Positions 1-5,174 of a DNA stretch of 5,174 nt are shown here, piece by piece. The notes beneath the pieces were generated by a model. The model searched no databases. It was not told where the DNA came from and worked only from the letters and a program-made list of their open reading frames with translations. The position numbers and the translations under genes are program-made. The first letter of the stretch is position 1; each line of letters begins with the position of its first letter. The stretch comes from Candidatus Cloacimonadota bacterium (GTDB lineage: Bacteria > Muiribacteriota > UBA6191 > JACPRK01). The DNA lies in NCBI GenBank assembly GCA_021772705.1, contig JAJFLN010000049.1:1-5174 (forward strand). Reading direction: 5' to 3'.

Positions 1-1030
1 CGGCATAGGCCATCATCTGAGCCACCAAGTCGGCGGCTCGACGGCTGGCATTCTTGATGTGGGTCAGGTGCTCCGGGTCCGGTTCATCGGAGAACTGCTC
101 CCAGTCGAGGAGCGCCATGTCCGTGTTGCCCATGATGATCGCCAGGATGTTGTTGAAGTCGTGGGCGATCCCACCGGCGAGTATCTCCAGACTCTCCACG
201 CGCTGCCTGCGTTGCAGTCGTAGCTCTTCCTCCAGCTGCGCGCAGGTCTTTTCTACCCGCCGCTGGTCCGTTACATCCCTGAGGGAAGCGAGCATCCCCG
301 GGCTTCCCTCCCACTCCATATTCACCACGTCGAGCTCGGCGATCGTCTCGGCCTCGTCGTTGCGCAGCAATCGGAGCTCTCGGGTCTCTCCGGGGACCAA
401 GGGGAACTCGGCTCGCTGACCGATCAGCTCGGAGGCGGGCCGGCCAATCAACTTCTCCGACGCAGGATTGAGATAGAGCACGTTGCCGTCCAGGTCCACG
501 ATCACGATGGCGTCGGTCTTCCGCGTCACCAGGACCCGAATGCTCTCCCGCCTGGACTTGACCTCCTGGACCAGGCTCTGGATGTCCCGGCGAACGGCTC
601 TGTGACGGGCGATGGCACCGGTCAGGGTCCGGTTCAGGACGGCCCCGTTCAACTCCTTGTGGGCAAGGCACTCTTGAGCTCCCTGCTCGTAGTACTCCTC
701 CGTGGCCGGTCCGCTGGCATCGGAGGCCAGGACAACGAAAGGAACGTCGGGACACTCGGCGACCAGGGAGCTGAAGGCTTCGCTGTCCTCAATGCCGCCT
801 GTCACCAGATCGCAGATGACCACGTCAGGGTGTTCTCTGGCGAGGCAAGCGCGAGCGTCCTCCGGGTCCGCTGCCCGGGTCTGAGTCCAGCTCCTGTCAT
901 CGCAGGCCCGAAGCAGCCTCTCCAGCTGGGCGGCACGGCTGCCATCGGCGACGACCAGGACGCTGCGAGTCTGGAGTTGCTGTTTTTCCTGTTTGCTTAC
1001 CGGTTCTGCCCGGACCGGATCTTGGCCCAT
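1..1030 (-). CDS. Hybrid sensor histidine kinase (receiver-PAS-HisKA), C-terminus beyond window
   Basis: This is a two-component signalling kinase, probably cytoplasmic, since no membrane segment is visible. The ORF stays open to the left edge, giving 343 residues. An N-terminal receiver domain spans about residues 23-145: SVLVVADGS at 23-31, phospho-acceptor candidate D74 in VVICDLV, S103 after the FVVLAS strand, and a GAQECLAHKEL end. A PAS domain follows at about 162-258 (DAIVIVDLDGNVLYLNPASE, closing in SLRDVTDQR), then a charged helix and the HisKA H-box LAGGIAHDFNNILAIIMG with phospho-acceptor H290. The HATPase domain must lie outside the window. The ATG start has a strong AGGAGGAG ribosome site 5 nt upstream. 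The receiver pocket is not canonical: A28-D29 replaces the usual acidic pair and H124 sits where lysine is expected. The target and signal are unknown. The kinase class is clear; the pathway is not. Confidence 0.93.
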   Translation of the reverse strand, partial: MGQDPVRAEPVSKQEKQQLQTRSVLVVADGSRAAQLERLLRACDDRSWTQTRAADPEDARACLAREHPDVVICDLVTGGIEDSEAFSSLVAECPDVPFVVLASDASGPATEEYYEQGAQECLAHKELNGAVLNRTLTGAIARHRAVRRDIQSLVQEVKSRRESIRVLVTRKTDAIVIVDLDGNVLYLNPASEKLIGRPASELIGQRAEFPLVPGETRELRLLRNDEAETIAELDVVNMEWEGSPGMLASLRDVTDQRRVEKTCAQLEEELRLQRRQRVESLEILAGGIAHDFNNILAIIMGNTDMALLDWEQFSDEPDPEHLTHIKNASRRAADLVAQMMAYA

Positions 1031-1035
1031 GCTCT

Positions 1036-1041
1036 CCTCCT
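1036..1041 (-). promoter_or_regulatory. Shine-Dalgarno site of the histidine kinase
   Basis: On the minus strand AGGAGG, followed by AGAGC, precedes the ATG at 1030 by 5 nt. This is a near-perfect match to the anti-SD and fixes the kinase start. Confidence 0.8.
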
Positions 1042-1070
1042 GGGCCTTCCCGGTCTGGAAGCCCCAGGAC

Positions 1071-1100
1071 AGTTTAGCCGCCCAGGGGTGACTCTGTCCA
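1071..1100 (-). promoter_or_regulatory. Possible sigma70-type promoter for the histidine kinase
   Basis: On the minus strand TGGACA (1100-1095, 5 of 6 to TTGACA) is followed after 18 nt by TAAACT (1076-1071, 4 of 6 to TATAAT). This would place a transcript start near 1064, about 34 nt upstream of the kinase ATG and downstream of the palindrome. It rests on motif match alone in a GC-rich background, so it could be chance. Confidence 0.3.
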
Positions 1101-1126
1101 CTGGATCAGGCTTTCATGGGGTACGC

Positions 1127-1225
1127 GGGATCCGGGGACACACGACTGGACCCGAATTCCTGAGGTATCCGTGCTGCCTAGAAACCGACGGCGAATTCGG
1201 GTCCAGTCGTGTGTCCCCGGATCCC
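1127..1225. repeat. Perfect 33-bp inverted repeat with 33-nt loop (REP/MITE-like palindrome)
   Basis: The left arm (1127-1159) and right arm (1193-1225) are exact reverse complements over 33 bp, separated by a 33-nt loop (1160-1192). Pairing stops abruptly at both ends. Each arm has GGATCC at its outer end and GAATTC at its inner end, with a GGGGACACACGAC core between. The element lies 29 nt after the thioredoxin stop and 96 nt before the kinase ATG. No T-tract follows on either strand, so it is not a standard intrinsic terminator. The 'tgtccccggat' core resembles, from memory, sequences found beside REP-associated (IS200/IS605-like) transposases; I could not verify this. It may be a non-autonomous mobile palindrome that also acts as an mRNA 3'-end stabiliser. 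Confidence 0.9.
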
Positions 1226-1254
1226 CATTCTATGAGAAGGCCCCTCCTGCGGGA

Positions 1255-1737
1255 CTAGCTGTCGTCTGCGAGGCCCTCGGCCTCGAGCCACTCGAATAGC
1301 TGATCCACTGCTTCCGGACCGGTGTGGGTTCTCTTGGCGCCTTCATCGTAAATCCGGAAGTGGGGGATGGAACGGAAACCGAACTGCTCCACCACGGGAG
1401 CTCGCCAGTTGATGCCGATCCGGCGTCCCTTCTTGATCACACCCATGTCCACCTTGACGATGCGCAGCTCCGGGCGCTTCCTGGCCAGGGCCGTGAGCTT
1501 TGGCTCGATGGCCCGGCAGGGAGGGCAAGCGTCGCTGTAAAAGTCCACGATGGTGGTGTGGCCCTCCTGCAGGTAGTCCGCCAGGGTGATCTCGCTCCTG
1601 GAGCCATCGACGACCCGTATGTTGCCGGGATGCCCTGTCTCGTCGTCGGCAGCTCCCGTGTCGGCCAGGATGAAGCAGGGCACGGCGATCGCGGCGATGG
1701 ACAGAGCGTAAAGGGCGATCTGGATTCTCTTGTTCAA
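1255..1737 (-). CDS. Exported thioredoxin-like protein with CPPC active site
   Basis: This is a 160-residue thioredoxin-fold protein. An N-terminal signal peptide or anchor (positively charged MNKR, hydrophobic to about residue 25) places it outside the cytoplasm. The fold begins near residue 40: the central strand TTIVDFYSDA leads into the redox motif C71-P-P-C74. The cis-proline is P125 in RSIPHF, and a C-terminal helix ends in LFEWLEAEGL. CPPC replaces the CGPC of classical thioredoxin, which often shifts the redox potential; the direction of action here is not known. C21 lies inside the hydrophobic segment (AVPC) but does not form a good lipobox. The start is TTG, chosen because GGAGGAA lies just upstream and no in-frame ATG is better placed. 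It follows the glycosyltransferase by 34 bp, so it probably belongs to the same operon. It could reduce or protect the single cysteine of the secreted protein two genes upstream. The family call is sure; the partner is inferred. Confidence 0.92.
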   Translation of the reverse strand: MNKRIQIALYALSIAAIAVPCFILADTGAADDETGHPGNIRVVDGSRSEITLADYLQEGHTTIVDFYSDACPPCRAIEPKLTALARKRPELRIVKVDMGVIKKGRRIGINWRAPVVEQFGFRSIPHFRIYDEGAKRTHTGPEAVDQLFEWLEAEGLADDS

Positions 1738-1741
1738 GGCG

Positions 1742-1748
1742 TTCCTCC
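1742..1748 (-). promoter_or_regulatory. Shine-Dalgarno site supporting the TTG start of the thioredoxin gene
   Basis: GGAGGAA on the minus strand, with GGAGG 6 nt before the TTG at 1737. Its strength and spacing are the main reason for accepting a TTG start. Confidence 0.75.
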
Positions 1749-1771
1749 AAGCGGCGCAATCCCGGAAGTCA

Positions 1772-2845
1772 TCATCCGGTGAGGGGCCGATTCAATGGTT
1801 GTTTCCCGTCCTGGGACACGCACTTAGACCCCGAGGACGGGTGAAAGTTACCATCTTTGCCTGCTGACATGACAGAACGCAGCCATCGTGACAGGAAACG
1901 CATGGCCCAGCAGTCCAGCCAGAGACGGGTCCGGTAGTTGCGGTGCAGCGCCCTGTCTCTGAGCCGCCCTCGATCCCTGTCGGACTCCAGGAGCTGCCTG
2001 CCGGTCCAGCAGACTCGCCGGATCAGGCAGCCTCCCCGGCGAATGAGCCAGAGTAGGATTGCTCCCAGTGGGCTCTGGTGGCGACGGGCGAATCGGAACC
2101 GGCTGGACAGACTCCAGGAGAGGAGCTCCGGGTTGCCCAGGGAGCTGCCGCCCTGGAAGTGAATCGCCCTCGAGGCCGGAACCTGTCTGGCCTGCCGGCC
2201 CGTGGCCGCGGCTCTGAAGAACCAGTCCGTCTCCTCCTGGTAGAGGAAGTAACCCTCGTCCAGTGGTCCGATCTCGTTTGCCACGGTACGGCGCAGCACC
2301 ATCAGGGCTCCAGTGACCTGATCGCAGGAGACCTTCGAGATCGGAGCCCGATCCGGCCGGTGAGCTGACTGTCGCCATGGATTGCCGGGCCACAGCCGAT
2401 GGATCAGGAAGGACTCGAGGAACTCATCCAGAAGGCCAGGAAACCTGCGTGCCGAGTTCAGGCACCGGCCGGCTCCATCCAGGAGCATGGGGCCGGCGGC
2501 GGATATCTGCTCGTCCTGGTCCACGGCGTTCACCAGCTCCAGCAGACAGCCGTCCTGAAGAACAAGATCCGCATTGGACCAGGCCAGATGTGAACCGCGA
2601 GACTGCAGAGTGCCTGCGTTGAGCGCCGCGGCGTAGCCCAGGTTCCGCTTTAGCTGTATCAGGCGAATGGGTTCCCGTCGGCGCCGGACCCGTGCCGCCG
2701 TGTCGTCCCGGGACGCTGAATCGACGACTAGCACTTCCTTGGCCAGGCCACAGCAGGCCCGGGGCAGGGAATCGAGCAAGGCGTCGATGTGGTCCGCCGA
2801 GTCGTGGGTCACGACCACAATGGACAGCAGGCGGTCAGGGCACAT
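1772..2845 (-). CDS. Family 2 glycosyltransferase (rhamnosyltransferase-like)
   Basis: This is a 357-residue GT-A fold inverting glycosyltransferase that would transfer a sugar from a nucleotide donor to a glycan or lipid-linked acceptor at the cytoplasmic face. Family signatures occur in order: LLSIVVVTHDSADHIDALLDSL (residues 6-27, nucleotide binding), VLVVDSASRDDTA (38-50), NLGYAAALNAG (68-78), the DxD-equivalent WSNADL (89-94), VTGALMVLRR (177-186), and GPLDEGYFLYQEETDWFFRAAATG (193-216), the acceptor/catalytic region typical of WbbL-like enzymes. IHFQGGSS (228-235) is the usual late His-Gly motif. The last 100 residues are Arg- and Trp-rich and may bind the membrane surface; there is no clear transmembrane helix. 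The ATG at 2845 is chosen because GGAG lies 7 nt upstream and the family fold begins at once; the ORF could extend to 2959, but the added residues match nothing. The start overlaps the previous stop by 11 bp, so translation is probably coupled. Donor and acceptor are not known. Confidence 0.92.
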   Translation of the reverse strand: MCPDRLLSIVVVTHDSADHIDALLDSLPRACCGLAKEVLVVDSASRDDTAARVRRRREPIRLIQLKRNLGYAAALNAGTLQSRGSHLAWSNADLVLQDGCLLELVNAVDQDEQISAAGPMLLDGAGRCLNSARRFPGLLDEFLESFLIHRLWPGNPWRQSAHRPDRAPISKVSCDQVTGALMVLRRTVANEIGPLDEGYFLYQEETDWFFRAAATGRQARQVPASRAIHFQGGSSLGNPELLSWSLSSRFRFARRHQSPLGAILLWLIRRGGCLIRRVCWTGRQLLESDRDRGRLRDRALHRNYRTRLWLDCWAMRFLSRWLRSVMSAGKDGNFHPSSGSKCVSQDGKQPLNRPLTG

Positions 2846-4664
2846 CGGGGATCTCCGAGAGGAGGAAGCTGGACACGGTAGGCTTGCCATCAGGATTGCG
2901 ATGGTACTCGGCGTCGGCTGCGATGGTGAGCCGGGCTGTCTCGTCCGCCGGGGCAGCATCGGGGACTGTGATCAGGTATCGGCCTCGCTGCACCCGAGAT
3001 GCCGACAGTCCCGAAAGTGTCCTGCCGCCCAGAGAAACGCCGTCCTGCTGCTTGCCGCCGAGCTGGACGTCGAGGGCATCGAGATCGATGGCCCGGCCCG
3101 AGCTGGCCGAGACGCTCAGCAGCAGCCGTCCGCCCTGGGCGAGACGTGTCATCTGCAGTCTCAGAGGATGAGGAAAGGCATGGACGTCTCGCAGCTTCGA
3201 GATGGGAACCGACATCAACCGGGTCCGGCCCATGCCCTGGAGCGGGTAGTCGAGGCCCCGATCTCCGCGCAGCTCGGGAAAGAGAACCGAGGGTACATCG
3301 GCGACTCGAGCCACGCCGATCACGGCGACGCCGTGGAGAGCAATGGCTTCTTCCACGTCGTCGGAGACGACGGAGGCGAGCAAGATGCCGTGGTCGCGTA
3401 GGGCCTTTCGAACCTGCTTCAGGGCCTGCTCCTCCGGCGACGGGGACTTCCCGGCAGCCTTCTTCCCGGAGGGTGGCAGCTCCAGGGGCTTGAACTGGCC
3501 CTCCATCCCGTACCTGGACGCATCGATCTCGAAGCGCATGGGGTCGGCGATGGAATCAGCCTCCAGCGGGTCGGGAAGCAGACCCGTGGTCGGGGCAGTC
3601 AGGATCTGGCTGAATCCCGCCAGGACTCGGGGAACGCCCTCGCCCGTAACGGGGTCCGTCAGCAGGGCCATTGGTATGGTGGGTTTGCCGTGAAACAGGT
3701 ATTGAACGTGAAGCTCTCTCGGGTTAGCCCCCAGTTCTCTCATGCCCGTGAGCCAGTTGACGTAGGTCCTGTGAGGCAGACCGAGCCGGGCCCTCCACCA
3801 GTCGGCGCAGAGGCTGGCAGCGACGGACATGCTCTGCCGCGGCGGCTCCAATCCCTCCTCGGGGGAGTAGCGCAGCAAGGTCCTGTAGCGGCCCTGGCGA
3901 TTCACGAGATCGATCCAGGCCAGGCGCGGATCCTGTGACTTGGCTGGCAGCCGGCGCCAGCCTCGGAGCAGATAGACATCGGGTAGGGTGGCGGGAGCGG
4001 TGGTGACCGGAACAGGCCGGTAGAGGGGTTCGGACTCCGGGGGGGGAGCCGGACTGGCATGCTGGCTCGTGAGCCGAGTCCGGAGCGCCGATTCCGTCTC
4101 CAGGAACAGCGGCTCCCCCTGGGCATCAACGGACGGCCAGGCCAGGACTTTGCCTGTGTCTGGCTTCACGTGGATGAGTCCCCCCACCAGATCCTGGCCG
4201 CCCTCGTCGCTGGCCGAGAGGATCGCCGGAAAGAGGAATCGTTCGATGCCCGCGTCGGTCTTGACCGGATAGGGTGCGCCGACCCGCTGAATCCGTGACA
4301 GAAACTGAAGCTCTCCCGGTGGGCCGGCATGGCTTCCTCCCGATGCGCCGGACTGAGCCGCCTTCAATGCGGAGGTGACGCTGAGAGAGAGGGCCGCCGG
4401 GTCGAGAAGCGAGACCGTCGAGGTCGACTGAGACGAGACGGGTGCCGTTGCCGTGGATGCAGTTGTGGCGACTCCGGCAGAGGTGGACGTGGGTGACGCC
4501 GGGCCAGCGGCCTGAGCCAGCAGGTCGAAGGGGCCCAGCAAACAGGCCGCCACCACTAGCAGCAATACCCATGAATTGAACGAGGGCTCTGCCCTCGAAC
4601 TCCCGCCAGGGGCCATTGGCCCCTGGACCCGGATGAACAGGTCGATCTTTCGCATGTCATTCAA
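2835..4664 (-). CDS. Secreted protein with cryptic papain/C39-like cysteine peptidase core
   Basis: I do not recognise this 609-residue protein as a named family. A hydrophobic segment at 32-50 followed by AQA at 50-52 is a good signal peptide. A Ser/Thr/Ala-rich linker covers about 54-115. After an unassigned region (117-230), a papain-like layout appears: Q277, then ASLCADWW with C286, and much later ALRDHGILLASVVSDD leading to ALHGVAVIGVAR with H444. This matches the helix-Cys and strand-His pattern of C1/C39 peptidases. The third catalytic residue is not obvious, and the Cys motif lacks the usual CGP or CWAF, so the enzyme may be divergent or inactive. C286 is the only cysteine in the mature protein. 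The C-terminal 100 residues look beta-rich. The start is uncertain: TTG at 4664 opens the frame, ATG at 4655 is in frame, and ATG at 4616 lies inside a hairpin; none has a good ribosome site. A C8 tract lies at codons 207-209. The glycosyltransferase start overlaps its stop. Confidence 0.85.
   Translation of the reverse strand: MNDMRKIDLFIRVQGPMAPGGSSRAEPSFNSWVLLLVVAACLLGPFDLLAQAAGPASPTSTSAGVATTASTATAPVSSQSTSTVSLLDPAALSLSVTSALKAAQSGASGGSHAGPPGELQFLSRIQRVGAPYPVKTDAGIERFLFPAILSASDEGGQDLVGGLIHVKPDTGKVLAWPSVDAQGEPLFLETESALRTRLTSQHASPAPPPESEPLYRPVPVTTAPATLPDVYLLRGWRRLPAKSQDPRLAWIDLVNRQGRYRTLLRYSPEEGLEPPRQSMSVAASLCADWWRARLGLPHRTYVNWLTGMRELGANPRELHVQYLFHGKPTIPMALLTDPVTGEGVPRVLAGFSQILTAPTTGLLPDPLEADSIADPMRFEIDASRYGMEGQFKPLELPPSGKKAAGKSPSPEEQALKQVRKALRDHGILLASVVSDDVEEAIALHGVAVIGVARVADVPSVLFPELRGDRGLDYPLQGMGRTRLMSVPISKLRDVHAFPHPLRLQMTRLAQGGRLLLSVSASSGRAIDLDALDVQLGGKQQDGVSLGGRTLSGLSASRVQRGRYLITVPDAAPADETARLTIAADAEYHRNPDGKPTVSSFLLSEIPDVP
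4039..4046 (-). repeat. C8 homopolymer inside the secreted protein gene
   Basis: Eight consecutive C on the coding strand encode Pro207-Pro208 and the first two bases of Pro209, in a proline-rich stretch before the peptidase-like core. A tract this long can slip during replication; gain or loss of one base would truncate the protein before C286. Confidence 0.6.
4581..4597. repeat. 7-bp perfect inverted repeat with 3-nt loop
   Basis: cgagggc (4581-4587) pairs exactly with gccctcg (4591-4597) around a 3-nt loop. It falls in codons about 23-28 of the secreted protein, just before the hydrophobic signal segment, and lies 8 nt from a second, longer hairpin. Confidence 0.6.
4606..4626. repeat. 9-bp perfect inverted repeat with 3-nt loop over a possible start codon
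   Basis: ccaggggcc (4606-4614) pairs exactly with ggcccctgg (4618-4626). In the mRNA the 3-nt loop holds the A and U of the in-frame AUG at 4616, and the 5' arm holds the only SD-like AGGGG nearby. The structure could block initiation at that AUG, or it may only constrain codons 13-20 if translation starts at 4655 or 4664. Confidence 0.65.
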
Positions 4665-4812
4665 GTGTTCATCAGCACTCTCAGTCCCACCAATCCAATT
4701 GGGGGTTTGGAGGAGTTGGCATTGGCAGACCCGTCCCGAATCGGGGTCGCAGTCGAGATATCATCAACGCGGTCGGCACCTGTGCTCGAGTCCCGGGAGG
4801 TCTCAGGCTGCA
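4665..4812. other. Non-coding gap between the SRPBCC gene and the secreted protein gene
   Basis: These 148 bp separate two co-directional genes. I see no convincing -35/-10 pair and no hairpin with T-tract on the minus strand. Small palindromes (ccaattgg near 4695; cccga/tcggg around 4735-4745) are too short to interpret. A promoter for the downstream operon may lie here, but its sequence is not recognisable. Confidence 0.4.
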
Positions 4813-5174
4813 TCAGCTCTTCTTGGAGCCGCTGCTCTTCTTGCGGCCTGGAGGAAACAGGGCCTCGGAGCGCTCCACGAATCCAGCAAGCATCTTGGGC
4901 AGCATCACCTGAGTCATCTTGTCCATCACGAACTTCGGGACGAACAGACCGAAGCCAAGCTCCAGGGAGTAAGTCACTTCCGTCTCGCCGCCTCCCAGGC
5001 TCTTGAGCGTCCAGGAGCCGTTGTTTAGCTGCAACAAGTTGCTCTCCACCAGTGTCCAGGAGAGAGACTTGTTGACCTTCTGGGTCGTGGTGATCGTGTA
5101 TTCGACCCGCTTCATCATGTCCAGGACGAACTGGACCTGGAATCCGGTCTTTGTCTTGTCCAGCACCTCTGATT
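4813..5174 (-). CDS. SRPBCC / polyketide-cyclase-like protein, N-terminus beyond window
   Basis: This is the C-terminal 119 residues of a START/Bet v1-fold (SRPBCC) protein; the frame is open through the right edge, so the true start is outside. The visible part carries the alternating strands of the cup-shaped fold: VEYTITTTQKVNKSLSWTLVE, then LQLNNGSWTLKSLGGGETEVTYSLEL, followed by the long C-terminal helix KFVMDKMTQVMLPKMLAGFVERSEALF. The 'NNGSWTL..GGGETEVTYSLEL' pattern is typical of the Coq10/cyclase-dehydrase branch, whose members bind hydrophobic ligands such as lipids or quinones. The tail is Lys/Ser-rich (GRKKSSGSKKS). No ligand can be named. Typical members have about 150 residues, so perhaps 30 or more residues are missing. 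It precedes the secreted protein gene by 148 bp in the same direction; functional linkage is not evident. Confidence 0.85.
   Translation of the reverse strand, partial: SEVLDKTKTGFQVQFVLDMMKRVEYTITTTQKVNKSLSWTLVESNLLQLNNGSWTLKSLGGGETEVTYSLELGFGLFVPKFVMDKMTQVMLPKMLAGFVERSEALFPPGRKKSSGSKKS

Noticed and set aside
84..755. Minus-strand ORF of 223 codons
   Set aside because: Out-of-frame shadow of the kinase, rich in Arg/Gly/Pro with no domain signature.
1127..1225. Palindrome as a Rho-independent terminator of the thioredoxin operon
   Set aside because: The stem is 33 bp and no T-run follows on either strand; it may affect transcript ends but is not a canonical terminator.
602..1258. Plus-strand ORF of 218 codons
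   Set aside because: It lies opposite the kinase receiver domain and runs through the palindrome; its translation shows no domain, while the minus-strand frame has clear receiver/PAS/HisKA motifs.
2846..2959. 38-residue N-terminal extension of the glycosyltransferase from an ATG at 2959
   Set aside because: It would overlap the upstream gene by 125 bp, adds low-complexity residues before the fold, and the ATG at 2845 has a suitable SD.
2667..3401. Plus-strand ORF of 244 codons
   Set aside because: Opposite the glycosyltransferase start and the C-terminus of the secreted protein; no recognisable fold, and explained by the GC-rich codon pattern of the opposite strand.
4126..4572. Minus-strand ORF of 148 codons within the secreted protein gene
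   Set aside because: Frame-shifted shadow of the 609-codon gene with no domain; of interest only as the product that slippage might reach.

Overview
The window is GC-rich bacterial chromosomal DNA, roughly 60% GC by eye. All five recognisable genes lie on the minus strand, so transcription runs from high to low coordinates. The lineage cannot be fixed. The HDFNN-type hybrid histidine kinase and the SRPBCC protein of the 'NNGSWTL' type are the kind of genes I associate with Myxococcota/Desulfobacterota-like or other environmental high-GC bacteria, but this is only an impression. No tRNA, rRNA, CRISPR array or transposase gene was seen.

Layout in transcription order: (1) 5174-4813, the C-terminal part of an SRPBCC/polyketide-cyclase-like protein whose start is outside the window. 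(2) 4812-4665, a 148-bp gap with no convincing terminator or promoter. (3) 4664-2835, a secreted protein of about 600 residues with a Ser/Thr/Ala-rich linker, an unrecognised middle, and what looks like a cryptic papain/C39-like cysteine peptidase core (Q277, C286, H444). (4) 2845-1772, a family 2 glycosyltransferase whose start overlaps the stop of the previous gene by 11 bp. (5) 1737-1255, a secreted or membrane-anchored thioredoxin-like protein with a CPPC active site, 34 bp after the glycosyltransferase. (6) 1254-1031, a non-coding gap with a perfect 33-bp inverted repeat around a 33-nt loop. (7) 1030 to the left edge, a hybrid histidine kinase (receiver, PAS, HisKA) with its ATPase domain cut off by the edge.

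Genes 3, 4 and 5 look like one transcription unit: secreted Cys-protease-like protein, glycosyltransferase, extracytoplasmic thioredoxin. The mature secreted protein contains only one cysteine, the proposed nucleophile C286. An exported thioredoxin in the same operon could therefore be a thiol keeper for that residue; this is inference. The kinase is set apart by the palindrome and has its own strong ribosome binding site and a possible promoter.

The observations most worth a second look are the perfect palindrome at 1127-1225, the cryptic protease core with its thioredoxin neighbour, the two adjacent hairpins over the start region of the secreted protein (4581-4626), a C8 homopolymer in the same gene, and a receiver domain with altered phosphorylation-pocket residues.
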